Source: Nautilus pompilius
Lineage: Eukaryota; Mollusca; Cephalopoda; Nautilida; Nautilidae
DNA length: 64,000 nucleotides
Assembly (NCBI GenBank): GCA_018389105.1
Contig: JACATO010000591.1
Span: 2,714,501 to 2,778,500, forward strand
Direction of reading: 5' to 3'
The position numbers and the translations under genes are program-made. Numbering within the stretch: position 1 is the first letter of the stretch; each line of letters opens with the position of its first letter. The notes beneath the pieces were generated by a model that did not search any database, was not told where the DNA came from, and was given only the letters and a program-made list of their open reading frames with translations. This document shows, one piece after another, positions 54,401 through 60,341 of the stretch.

Positions 54401-55205
54401 CCAAATAGAAAATATTTCACTCACTTGTCCACTTGGAAAAGATGTCCAAAGGTGGGTAGATCTTGTCAATTATACATTTCCAGTCAGAAAATACTAAAGT
54501 ACCCAACTCTTGCATGGTTCGAAAATATTTCACGGGTAAACACTGCCTCAAAACTTCATTTTTAAGAGAACGAATTTTTAGAAGAGCTTCGTCATTGTCT
54601 GGAAGATAAATGTCTTTTAGCTTGCGGCGTTCATCTGCATCATGCACAGTTTCCATCTTGTCCTCCAAATGCTCAGGTTCTCTAAAGTAAAAGTAGCCAT
54701 ATTTAGTGTCCCTGGAAAATACACCATGGAAAATTTCCAGCTCAGTGATACTGCAGTAGCTATGTAGCTCATCCAAGATCCACTGATGACCAGCAGAAGC
54801 AACCACAGCACAGTTCTTTGCCATCCATTTGACTTCCTCTAGTGTAGTAGACACTCGCCTACTCAGCAGTGGCTCATCTATCAATCGAAATTTTCCATAA
54901 GTTTCCCCAAGCATGCAAAGAAAGTAAGGTGAAAAATCAATGCAGTCAAAACATAGCTTTAGAAAATGGCAATTTTCTATCTGTTTGTGGTAACCTCCAG
55001 TCCAGTGAATGTCTATGGGCAAGAAGCTGGTTCCACGTCTTTTGCATATTTCGTCAAGTGCTGGAAAAATCTCCCGCTTTAAAAATTCCCTTTCATCTTT
55101 AAAATCTTCATGTGTGCAACAAATGTAAGGAGTGATAGGTAGATGCAAGTCATATGATCTCAGATCTCCAGATAGTAAGTATGACTTACTGTCATCATCT
55201 TCCAT
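11487..55205 (-). CDS. TTC41: TTC41-like DUF4062-NACHT-TPR protein (15 coding exons)
   Basis: Fifteen exons join in phase into about 1,300 codons, close to the length I recall for rodent TTC41 (GNN). Domains in order: DUF4062 (residues about 25-110, TPYICCTHEDFKDEREFL); NACHT ATPase with Walker A GETGCGKS (about 325-332), Walker B LVIDGVD (about 420) and a sensor strand CRIVLTTS; a winged-helix-like region (GWVVDALSLLLISRNGL); TPR-like helical repeats (about 780-1065); and a basic, proline-rich tail. The exon order and flanking motifs fit TTC41 better than NPHP3 or NWD1. The architecture is that of STAND ATPases, which oligomerise on ligand binding; the role of TTC41 is unknown. The start is supported by an in-frame TAG ten codons upstream of the ATG at 55205. 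The introns hold most of the window's transposons, none of which interrupts an exon. The 3' end of coding exon 2 is unresolved. Confidence 0.85.
14317..14337. repeat. CA microsatellite
   Basis: About ten CA units. Confidence 0.85.
15195..17150 (-). mobile_element. hAT transposon remnant (ZMYM/DUF4371 type)
   Basis: Broken minus-strand frames follow the order of a DUF4371-type hAT transposase: an N-terminal acidic segment (16896-17150), a TTF/zinc-finger-like region (16206-16478), then the signature GYDNAANMAGKY near 15950 and a trailing helical part (15421-15982). Stops and frameshifts separate all pieces. The left end near 15195 starts CAGTGGTGGCC with a GGGCCCC-rich subterminal stretch, which looks like a hAT terminus. 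A similar GGGCCCC stretch with CAGGGCC lies near 14898-14955. The right terminus is not found. Inactive. Confidence 0.65.
18471..18577 (-). CDS. TTC41: TTC41-like coding exon 14 (TPR)
   Basis: Acceptor ATTTTAG, donor CTAG|GTATAG in phase 1. Encodes AERLMWNTLEIRQACLGLDH, another kinesin-light-chain-like TPR. It lies 10.6 kb from the previous exon because of the transposon-filled intron. Confidence 0.8.
19150..19560 (-). mobile_element. Tc1-like transposase remnant
   Basis: Minus-strand translation with stops contains PAQSSNFNPIENF near 19195-19240, a decayed form of the Tc1 motif WPSQSPDLNPIENLW that holds the second catalytic Asp. Weak similarity continues toward 19500. No termini found. Inactive. 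Confidence 0.5.
20026..21558 (+). CDS. Tigger/pogo transposase (TIGD/jerky-like), 510 aa
   Basis: Cuts and pastes its own element. Domains: psq-type helix-turn-helix (residues about 15-65, TLSITEKVELLKKLDSGMS), CENP-B-type second DNA-binding domain (about 80-150), and a DDE_1 catalytic domain (about 180-390) with Asp187 (YNADETALFWK), Asp300 (LILDNCSAHP) and Asp333 (QPLDNGILRS). The three acidic residues are present, so the core may be functional. The frame stops at 21558, but homologous C-terminal sequence continues in other frames to about 21930. The element's tail therefore carries at least two frameshifts, at about 21555 and 21700. Family proteins are usually 450-600 residues. The start at 20026 is the first Met before the HTH. 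The gene is antisense to the host gene. Confidence 0.9.
   Translation: MVPMNKGSASRGVKRKHRTLSITEKVELLKKLDSGMSVRSLCELYSDGSSTVYDIKKQKEKLLSFFVNSESKKQMFKRKTMKPGKSAELDQVMMKWFKLRESEGIELSGDLVKEQAKIFHEELGLEHKCDYSEGWLQRFKDRHGLKFRAVCGEKRSADKDAAAKFVDEFAKLVSDENLSPDQVYNADETALFWKCMPRRTLKDAESPTGYKASKDCVTVLGCSNAAGTHRCKLLVIGQSLRPRAFKGMTHFPVIYHGNKKGWITTEITLDWFQNYFVPEARAHCDSVGLDRNCKIMLILDNCSAHPKAELLVKNNVFGIYLPPNCTSLIQPLDNGILRSLKLKYRTHFMRRLLSGVNSGKPVRECLREYNVRDMVYCVANAWKSVEASTLKNGRDKLWPRLMFETAPGEHLEQNFTEFRPSKEKQLINDLLCFARDLINPTATDLASRLDEDNIEEWMTADEDASVVHHYTDSEIVQMVVSPQQQASEGENSDENEEDVAERVSIDRLFS
21559..21928 (+). pseudogene. Frameshifted C-terminal tail of the Tigger transposase
   Basis: Just after the stop at 21558, another frame reads LLKGLEQCSFITEQEIM, a segment normally continuous with Tigger transposases. 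It ends at a TAG in the AAAAAATAG run near 21700, and a third frame continues with a Ser/Pro/Asp-rich tail to 21928. Two single-base indels explain this. The tail is not part of the DDE core. Confidence 0.65.
23900..24910 (+). mobile_element. hAT transposase 3' fragment (ZMYM1 type)
   Basis: The open frame 24482-24805 ends with ILTMLANTAVSERSCSAFRC, the hAT C-terminal dimerisation signature (LL..P.S...ERSFSALRR.K). It is preceded by a helical region like that of ZMYM1-type hATs. Upstream sequence is too decayed to read and the left limit is a guess. Confidence 0.6.
25560..27400 (+). mobile_element. hAT transposon remnant (ZBED5/SCAND3 type)
   Basis: A left end CAGTGGTTCCCAACTTGGGG (25562-25581) is the typical terminus of this hAT group. 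An open frame 25634-26146 matches the N-terminal region (LKASEKLALLTAKTKMTHII, SASNRIAENLLDKEI). Further pieces are an LQR-type segment after 26360, CIIHRLALAAKNN near 26468-26510 (His of the catalytic region) and PCEQTFSALTTIK near 26990 (dimerisation domain). Stops and frameshifts separate them. The right terminus was not securely found. Inactive. Confidence 0.7.
29183..29332 (-). CDS. TTC41: TTC41-like coding exon 13 (TPR)
   Basis: Acceptor TTCCCAG, donor GG|GTGAGT in phase 2. Encodes ALEMRKKWFGECHPLVADIM, the kinesin-light-chain-like TPR signature (L.IR...G..HP.VA). Confidence 0.85.
29641..29791 (-). CDS. TTC41: TTC41-like coding exon 12 (TPR)
   Basis: Acceptor AATTCAG, donor AA|GTATGT in phase 2. 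Encodes HALIRLGQICEGSNRIKEA followed by a second helix, a canonical TPR. Confidence 0.83.
30283..30475 (-). CDS. TTC41: TTC41-like coding exon 11 (TPR)
   Basis: Acceptor TGTTTAG, donor GTATGT in phase 1. Encodes NQLGELLFRTKGEPDDAEVW, a recognisable TPR helix A/B pattern (LGELL...AEVWYKKA). Confidence 0.83.
31434..31450. repeat. TA microsatellite
   Basis: Pure TA run of about eight units. Confidence 0.85.
31674..31819 (-). CDS. TTC41: TTC41-like coding exon 10
   Basis: Acceptor TATTCAG, donor GAG|GTACTG in phase 0. Encodes LQTVWNCAIFLEKLGKYS, a TPR-type helix pair. Confidence 0.8.
32484..32598 (-). CDS. TTC41: TTC41-like coding exon 9
   Basis: Acceptor ATTACAG, donor CAG|GTAGCT in phase 1. 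Serine-rich, low-conservation linker (REDATKLQSFQESV). Supported mainly by splice sites and phase. Confidence 0.7.
33048..33215 (+). repeat. tRNA-derived SINE
   Basis: Exact A-box fit TGGTTCAGTGG at 33057-33067 and a B-box-like AGTTTGAAACC at 33087-33097. A body follows that shares the style TTGGTGTAGTGCACC with no tRNA 3' end. The close A/B spacing (20 bases) is shorter than in tRNAs, suggesting a deletion in the head. Confidence 0.55.
33361..33423. repeat. TAA microsatellite
   Basis: About 20 TAA units with one interruption near 33400. Confidence 0.95.
33486..33651 (-). CDS. TTC41: TTC41-like coding exon 8
   Basis: Acceptor ACTGCAG, donor CAT|GTATGT in phase 0. Encodes KRHELLSLWRLMESSGFD, comparable to the LHLVHYWDVLLEAG segment of TTC41. 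Confidence 0.8.
33974..34157 (-). CDS. TTC41: TTC41-like coding exon 7
   Basis: Acceptor CTTACAG, donor GTAGGT in phase 2. Contains EEVPWQLLLSGRLEDL, matching the QELPWHM..SG..E.L motif between NACHT and TPR in this family. Confidence 0.83.
34158..36088 (-). other. TTC41-like intron between coding exons 6 and 7
   Basis: 1.9 kb, AT-rich. Short open frames at 34164-34418 and 34788-35024 match nothing I know. No repeat recognised. Confidence 0.5.
36089..36328 (-). CDS. TTC41: TTC41-like coding exon 6 (winged-helix-like region)
   Basis: Acceptor AATTCAG, donor GTGAGT. Encodes CGGWVVDALSLLLISRNGL followed by LLKLLEDIGY, the regulatory helical region that follows NACHT in TTC41 and NPHP3. Confidence 0.85.
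36329..36820 (-). other. TTC41-like intron between coding exons 5 and 6
   Basis: About 0.5 kb of AT-rich intron; nothing recognised. Confidence 0.6.
36821..37256 (-). CDS. TTC41: TTC41-like coding exon 5 (NACHT sensor and C-terminal part)
   Basis: Acceptor ATTACAG, donor ATAG|GTAGGA. Begins WLPSSVARHCRIVLTTS, the sensor-1 region of NACHT ATPases, and ends with REFLSSCLMRRIKDFSW, a segment that resembles the LKRWVEDYSW motif of TTC41. Confidence 0.85.
38272..38831 (+). mobile_element. Probable non-autonomous Helitron
   Basis: The right end shows a small hairpin AACCC-AAC-GGGTT (38805-38817) followed 10 bases later by CTAG (38828-38831) and then T, the classic Helitron 3' terminus. A candidate 5' end is TC at 38272, preceded by A, directly before a TATG/TA microsatellite. 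The 560 bp encode no Rep/helicase. No inverted repeats or target duplication are expected or seen. The 5' end is less certain than the 3' end. Confidence 0.55.
38280..38330. repeat. TATG/TA/TATG microsatellite
   Basis: GTAT units, then a TA run, then GCAT/GTAT units, inside the 5' part of the Helitron-like element. Confidence 0.85.
39198..39361 (-). CDS. TTC41: TTC41-like coding exon 4 (Walker B)
   Basis: Acceptor TAACAG, donor AAG|GTAACA. Encodes PVVLVIDGVDRL, the hydrophobic strand and aspartate of NACHT Walker B. Phase 1 in and phase 0 out, consistent with both neighbours. Confidence 0.85.
40050..41174 (-). mobile_element. Tc1-like transposon remnant
   Basis: Minus-strand translation gives RHNDNPMHTTIVVKN near 40320-40365, resembling the FQQDNDPKHTA catalytic motif, followed by decayed MPW..QRTDMN (from WPSQSPDLN). 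The ends are partly inverted: CAGTGCACTAGTATTTGG at 40055 and, read from the right, AGTACACTGAGATTGG at about 41173. The length of 1.1 kb is slightly short for Tc1. Many stops; inactive. Confidence 0.55.
41273..42330 (-). mobile_element. LINE 3' end (reverse transcriptase plus C2H2 finger)
   Basis: Minus-strand pieces in order: FVDD at about 42200 (the RT catalytic box), DLQEIANR, EVMLQPIPGTSIE in a shifted frame, IKLKTKIKVYNAVVLT, and a segment like LRIKWQDRVSN. The frame 41273-41467 then holds a C2H2 finger CSTCGIICGFYISLWNHLRTHR. This order is that of common non-LTR elements whose RT ends with a zinc finger. Several stops and frameshifts; 5' truncated at about 42330, as usual for LINEs. 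Poly-A tail not obvious. Confidence 0.7.
42546..44527 (-). mobile_element. hAT transposon (GTF2IRD2/ZBED type), internally deleted
   Basis: Perfect 15-bp terminal inverted repeats CAGGGGTCACCAAAC at 42546-42560 and 44513-44527 are flanked by a perfect 8-bp duplication GCATATAA (42538-42545 and 44528-44535), the hAT hallmark. The 1,982 bp carry a minus-strand transposase with a frameshift and an internal deletion. Perfect ends suggest a fairly recent insertion. Confidence 0.92.
42849..44369 (-). pseudogene. hAT transposase pseudogene (BED finger, GTF2IRD2-like)
   Basis: Three pieces in order. 44007-44369 has a BED-type finger (CMVCSEIVAVL, HYETKH). 43640-43972 has SLALDESTD with the first catalytic Asp and IRGVNLDFQITEELA. 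42849-43661 has PYHTAVRWLSCGKVL through to the dimerisation domain CEQTFSKMKYVKS. A one-base shift lies in the AGAAAG run near 44013. Between ITEELA and PYHTAVRW about 120 residues that are present in intact relatives are missing, with a frame change, removing the central catalytic part. It cannot make active transposase. Confidence 0.85.
46600..47800 (+). mobile_element. hAT transposon remnant (DUF4371/ZMYM type)
   Basis: FSVIADESTDTSGKKQFSLG at about 46733-46790 (first catalytic Asp), a shifted frame with HCAGHKLNLVVNDL near 47034-47075, PEIRNTIGLVNQIK, and finally TYTPERSFSTMRRCK near 47688-47730, the dimerisation signature. All pieces are in the right order but separated by stops. Termini not found. 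Confidence 0.7.
48788..49017 (-). CDS. TTC41: TTC41-like coding exon 3 (Walker A)
   Basis: Acceptor AAATAG, donor G|GTCACA in phase 1. Encodes the NACHT P-loop VLKGETGCGKSAIIANW and the following strand IYHFVGCSS, a close match to the VPYFVGST type strand of TTC41 and NPHP3. The lysine and serine of the P-loop are intact. Confidence 0.88.
49018..51163 (-). other. TTC41-like intron between coding exons 2 and 3
   Basis: 2.1 kb. Contains a CT microsatellite (50073-50092), an ATT microsatellite (50346-50370) and an imperfect direct repeat (about 50210-50262 and 50285-50342). No exon recognised, although one may be missing here (see coding exon 2). Confidence 0.5.
50346..50370. repeat. ATT microsatellite
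   Basis: About eight ATT units, then degenerate ATC units. Confidence 0.9.
51164..51302 (-). CDS. TTC41: TTC41-like coding exon 2 (3' boundary uncertain)
   Basis: Acceptor TTTGTACAG joins phase 1 to give N-EENYWEWAEHEAFAESRRK, matching the linker before the NACHT in this family. To meet the next exon in phase 2 the donor must be one of two weak sites: AA|GTCTAC (exon end 51164, used here) or AA|GTCTGC (exon end 51185). A good donor GTAAAT exists at 51088-51093, but an in-frame TGA (51118-51120) precedes it. Confidence 0.6.
51303..54424 (-). other. TTC41-like intron between coding exons 1 and 2
   Basis: 3.1 kb, AT-rich. Holds the deleted mariner at 53207-54025; otherwise nothing recognised. 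Confidence 0.6.
53207..54025 (-). mobile_element. Mariner transposon, internally deleted
   Basis: Imperfect inverted ends of about 30 bases (TTAGATTGTTAC...TTTTGTCGGTTTT at 53207; its counterpart ends CCTAA at 54025) are flanked by TA (53205-53206 and 54026-54027). At 819 bp it is shorter than the usual 1.3 kb. The minus-strand reading has an N-terminal HTH part (TANERTVQ-like, VSLEDKEHSR, DDDRLKVSIEANPL) that jumps to a C-terminal part with HPAHSPDFSPTDYHLL, which carries the third catalytic Asp. The middle is lost and stops are present. Inactive but possibly mobilisable. Confidence 0.85.
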
Positions 55206-55279
55206 TATGTTGTCATTTACTGTCAGATCCTAGTGAATGAACCCTTTCTCATCAGTTAGTACCGAGCTCACAGATAATT
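54425..55279 (-). CDS. TTC41: TTC41-like coding exon 1 (start, DUF4062)
   Basis: Acceptor TTTCTAG before 55279, 74 bases of 5' UTR, ATG at 55205, then 260 codons plus one base to an ACAA|GTGAGT donor. It holds the DUF4062 core (CCTHEDFKDERE, LPIDIHW, GETYGKF) and a following region YGYFYFRE typical of the STAND N-terminus. Confidence 0.88.
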
Positions 55280-58200
55280 CTAGAAAAAAAAATTAATCTT
55301 TAATGAAAGAAAGAAAGAAAAAAAACAAAAAAAAACATTACATTGTGGCACTTAAAAATGATAATAATATCTTAGTCAGGGCAGGAAATGTTAAGAAGCT
55401 GCAGAATTTGTGTAGAACGTGATAACATTGCAACTTTCTGGTGGTTACAAACAAGTGATTTAAGACCATTTTCAGAATATGGCATGTAAGTTTCACTATC
55501 TATTTATCTGGTACACCATGGTTTAGTTGTCTAAAGATATAATTTTTATGTCAGGTTTTACAACTGACACATTAAATTAAAAACTGACATGACTTCTAAC
55601 ATTTATGTAACAGCTACATGCTCCAAACCAGTTTAGTTTGCAGGAAGAGCCAGGAAGCCATCATGTCTTATGCAACGTCTCTTGTGGCAAAAAAAGAATG
55701 TGCAAAAATGAAACAGTTTTATCTAAAAATCTCTAAAATATTCTACATTTAAAATACATTATTTAATTTTGCAATTTTAAAACTATTAGCAAATACTTAA
55801 TCTATTCATATTACTCACTGTTTAAAATGAAGTAAAGCCCCATAATAGCAACTTATAAAATTAACTCATATGTAGAGAGTAAGGGTTAAATTATACAAAA
55901 ATCAAAATCTGTAAGAAACAATTAAAACGAAGTTGATTACTAATATTAATATGGGAACTCTTGCAGGACTGATTGAAATATTAAATACCTATATATTCTT
56001 AGACTTTATCTACTATACATGTGTGATGTGATTTTATTTAAAATATTTCCATTTTCAGAAACTTTCACCATGCCATCTAGTGATGATTTAATATAGCAAG
56101 TTTGGCATCCATTTTCTAGACTTATTAAAAATCCCCTAAATCTGGTCCACTATTCTCCTACTTGGCCTTTCTGGCAACTTGTCAAACTGAAAGAAATATA
56201 CCTGTCTATTGCAAAGAACTCCAGCAGCTGTTCAATGCATGCACAATCCACTGAATGCTTGGTGATGGCATCCTTGCTCCAACAGATAGATATAAACCAA
56301 TAAAGACCTTATCTATAGTGACAAACATTTGTATTTATCTTTAAACTATAGCAATATACTCCCAAATTGACTCTCCAAAAGGTTTTCTAACCAAGTACAA
56401 GTTCACAAGCCAACTATCCTCAAGCAATATAATTAAATAATAACTACAAAATAATGATAATTATGATAATAGCAATAATCATAATAATTAATTCAACTAT
56501 CAAACATAAAACCAAGAAATTTTAGTTCAATTAAAATATTTTGTCCACATCTTAGTGAAATGCTGAACTCATTTCAGCACAGATTCACTAAAACATTTCA
56601 AGGTTTAAGTATTTAGAATATGCCAAATGATTAAAAATATCAGATTTACCTATTTTAGGTGTTAGAAGTTTGAGAAAAATCTGGTTTTTGAGAGTGCTGA
56701 GAGTCATAAGTTATCTCAGATATTTACAGTACAAAATATTACAGATAATAACTATGAATTAGCTAAAGTGTCAAAATGACAATATTAGAAAATATGTTGT
56801 TAGCAACAGAATTGCAAATTGAATAAATTACCAATGATAATGATGTTGTAAAGGAATTCAAAAATCAAGTCGCTTAAGCTTTTATTTTTCTCTCTTGGTG
56901 GCCTTGAATAAGCAATGATGTCTTCCTGACTCCTTATAGCAAGTGAACTAAACTAAACTAACCAACAGTAGCTGGGCCACAAACCCCAATTGTCTGAAAT
57001 GCTCATATCTACAGAAACAATTATTTCAGGTGTTCTCCAAAGCAGTCACCATATTAGCTTTGCTGACTTTGACCTCTGATATTACATATGGCAAATGTCA
57101 GTTAGATCAGACCCTTCAGAAAGTTACTCTAGAACTATTTTGATTCAGGTAAGAGGAAACCCATAGACTGGTATAGATCTGGTTATTCATCAGCTAAAGT
57201 AAATGGCTATACTTCAACATGCTATGCCAACCAGCTGCTCTACCAGTTACCTTCTTATGTATGAATTACTTAAAAAAACAAATAAATAACAAAACAGGAT
57301 TATTTTAGACAAACTGATTTTAAAAAGGGAAAAAGTCACCAAAATGATTAAACAGCAGAATAATGAAACAAAACTAAAATAGAGAAAATGAAATTTTAAT
57401 TGAACTTTTCCAGGGATGTAAAATTTTAAAATATCATTTCCAATATCTTGAATAGATTGAGGGCTAACGAGATAAAGTATCAGTTTTAGTCTCAACTTTA
57501 TTTAGAAATGACTGTTGTCCTTTCAATGCTATAATTTTAAGATGCAGTTAGCTGAAGATTTCTGCCATTACCTAAGTACTCACATGCAAAAGAATTTCTT
57601 TTTTGACTAGTCACCAAATTTGTTTTTAAACTCTCTTTACAGCTTATCTACTGCAAGATAATTCAGTACAATTTAATCCTGTAATGGAGATCCATTAAAA
57701 AGTCATCTTCTCTACTGAATTCTGGTGTTAGAGTATAATCTCATTTTATAATTAATTAAAGTGTATAGATACTAAGAAAATGATGTACTTGTATAAGAAA
57801 TTTCACACCTTTTCAACACTATATGCCCACATGCAAATTATAAATAATTAACTGTTTATGGTGCTGATATTTTGAAAATATCTTAAGGCACTGGTGTACA
57901 AATTAAGGGAAATAAAATCCTGTATATACTCTTTAAAATCCTAAATCCCAATTCTTTGTAGTACCTCTTTTCATTTTCTAATACAATAATTTCTTAGTAG
58001 CAGTTGATTCAGGTTTACTTAAAACTAACCAATTGTTAGGCAATTCTTGTGAAAAAAATTAATTAATTAAAAACTAAAATTCCTTGAATCTATTAGTATA
58101 AATCTTAGATATTTTATACAACACTGATGGTTTTCATTCACTCCTTTTGGCAAAGTTAATCATTAAAAATAACAAAACTCCTATGCTTGTTCTGACATCA

Positions 58201-59353
58201 TCCTAGGGAAAAGAGATAGTATCAAAATATACACTGTGATAGCATATGTTGCCAGATTTTAAAAAGAAACAGTACAGGGTGCTTGTTAGTATAGTTTAAA
58301 GGTTGATCTGTACCAATTAGAATTGTTAGGCATACAAGAAGTTTCCTGCATTTCAATCCTTGCTGCAAGATAATCTGATTTCCTTAACAGATAACTACAG
58401 TATACTGTTTACAATCCATAAAATACGATATATTCATAAAAATTATTAATAATGAAACATCACAAGACTGGCTATTTTTTCAATCAAAAGCCAAAATCTT
58501 TGCTTTGGTCCTGATGCCCCCCCCCAAACCCTATTCTTCTTCATCTTGCACGTATAAATCTTCAGAAAGCTAGTGTCCATGATCATGATATGCTACTGCT
58601 GGAACCAACAGTAATTCCTTGTGATGACAGAACTACTAGATTCTCATAGTCGGTATACGCCGGGATAGTGGTACCATTCTCTAGATCAGACACAAGAAGA
58701 AACGCTTTTGTTTCCTTTTAAAATCAAATAGCCGTTCTAATATCCACCACCAACAACAACAACGGGGAAGAAGCGAAGTAAAACGGGAATGGCAGGAAAT
58801 GAATAAACCTCCTTCACACAGTGTGTCTACTAAGAACGTAAAAGATGGTGAATATCAAAGGGTTAATCGCGTTTTTTACATTTCTTTCTGATTTTATACG
58901 ATACGACACCGGAAGACAGCTTAATATTACCAAAAACTAGAAATACAATTCTTTACAGTTTCGATACTTGCTTTCGCCCCTATTCACTTCTAGAGGGAGG
59001 GGGGCTGTTTGCTTTAGTTTTGAAACATGACAGCACACACACACACCGCCATTGAGCAAACAAGATGGAAACGCCCGTCGCTTAGCAACCGCCACACCAG
59101 ATCGTAGTTAAAACTATAAGATCATATATATATATATATATAAAAATATATATTTATACTCTGAGTTAATGTAAATAAAATGTAACAATATATAAAACTA
59201 AATTTAAACAAGAATAAAAATGCTTAAACCGCGTTAAAAACACTTTCCCTGGCTACAGCGTTACTGTGGAATTGTGGGATAATAATAATAATAATAATAA
59301 TAGAGAGAGAGAAGGTTCACGTTAATATTAATCGTGGCTTGTAAGTTACTTAC
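55280..59353 (-). other. Probable 5' UTR intron of the TTC41-like gene
   Basis: 4.1 kb, AT-rich until about 58.6 kb, then GC-richer. Contains a copy of a dispersed repeat (about 55648) and an AT microsatellite (59128-59142). The intron exists only if the 59354 donor is used. Confidence 0.45.
59280..59305. repeat. AAT microsatellite
   Basis: About seven ATA units, followed by GA units to about 59313. Confidence 0.85.
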
Positions 59354-59480
59354 CAGCCTGGATATAAATGATCGCTTTCGGTCTCCTCGAGGACGAGGTG
59401 ACCGTTGTGCAAGGTTCCATGACGACAGAGCTCCGTGTTCTTAACCCCTCGTTGGCTGCTGGGTGTAGTAGAACTGTCTG
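59354..59480 (-). other. Candidate non-coding first exon of the TTC41-like gene
   Basis: A strong donor CTG|GTAAGT at 59348-59353 on the minus strand follows GC-rich sequence. Coding exon 1 has a clean acceptor upstream of its 5' UTR, so an upstream exon must exist; this is the best-placed candidate. The 5' limit is not visible. Confidence 0.45.
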
Positions 59481-60289
59481 ATTAGACCCATCTAATTCGG
59501 ACCGTGCCAACGCACACACACACACCAGCTAGCTACTGTTATTGTTACTTATCTCTAGGATAAGATAGGGATTTTCGATGGGTGTTTTAGAAATCTAACC
59601 GAACAAGCTCCCGATTATTTCCCAAACCTTCACCCAAATCCGTTCTCTTTCCCGCTAGCGTTATATGTTCGGTCCAGATGCCGACATCACTTAATAGAAC
59701 AAAAGAGGATTTTCCAGTTGAGCGCATTTCGGTAGGCTGAAATTATATTTACTTACAGCTCGTGAAAAATCTCTAATGAAACAGAAATAATAAGCGGTCC
59801 CCCACCTCGTGGAATAAAGGGCAAGGGGGGGAGGGTTTAGTATCCTTAAATATAATTATTGTTAAAATATACTTTCAGTTACTCTTAAGTCTTTGATGAA
59901 CGGTTATAAAAGAGAACCGGAATATTTCTAATGGGTGTTTTTATCTTCCCTCTCGTCGAAAGGTCAGACTTATATATAGATCACATCGAATGTCTCCTAT
60001 AAGTGGTCACGGCCATCATTCAAGAAATGATACGTAGACAGGATTGACCAACCAATCACATTGAGACAGGTTCAAGAAACGAGGCTGTACTTGTTGATCG
60101 CTGATTGGCCAGATGCGGGAATCGTGGTGCATGCTGATTGGCTGACGGGGACCCAACGGCAGAGGGAAATCCCTTGGAAGTCGTGTTCGCCTTGTCCGAC
60201 GGAGCCAGCGTTCGGAGTGGCTGGGATAGAGAAAAACGGAGAGAAGCATCTGAGGCGCACGGTGTTTTGTGCTGCACCGCATTTTCGAC
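59480..60289. promoter_or_regulatory. Shared divergent promoter region
   Basis: About 0.8 kb of CpG-containing sequence between the candidate first exon of the minus-strand TTC41-like gene and the plus-strand signal-peptide gene. CCAAT boxes lie at 60052-60056 (direct) and 60104-60108 and 60137-60141 (as ATTGG), all 150-240 bases upstream of the plus-strand ATG. No TATA box is seen. The layout suggests a bidirectional, NF-Y-type promoter, biased toward the plus-strand gene. Confidence 0.6.
60123..60141 (-). promoter_or_regulatory. ER stress response element (ERSE), inverted
   Basis: CGTGG, nine bases, ATTGG: read on the minus strand this is exactly CCAAT-N9-CCACG, the consensus bound by NF-Y together with ATF6 (or XBP1) in promoters of ER chaperone genes. 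It lies about 150 bases upstream of a start codon followed by a signal peptide. ERSEs work in either orientation. Confidence 0.6.
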
Positions 60290-60341
60290 ATGTCCAGAAG
60301 GTTTACGCTATTAGGAATTTTGTGGATCATCCTCCATCTCG
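60290..60341 (+). CDS. Signal-peptide exon 1
   Basis: Start codon in a fair context (GAC ATG T), 17 codons plus one base, strong GTAAGT donor. Confidence 0.65.

Noticed and set aside
54417-55205. NPHP3 as the identity of the large gene
   Set aside because: NPHP3 shares the NACHT-TPR plan, but the DUF4062 start, the REFL...DFSW segment after NACHT and the RRPY-type tail fit TTC41 better as remembered; a phylogeny would settle it.
57215-57260. tRNA-like A box on the minus strand (GGTAGAGCAGCTGGTTGGCA)
   Set aside because: No matching B box at a proper distance.
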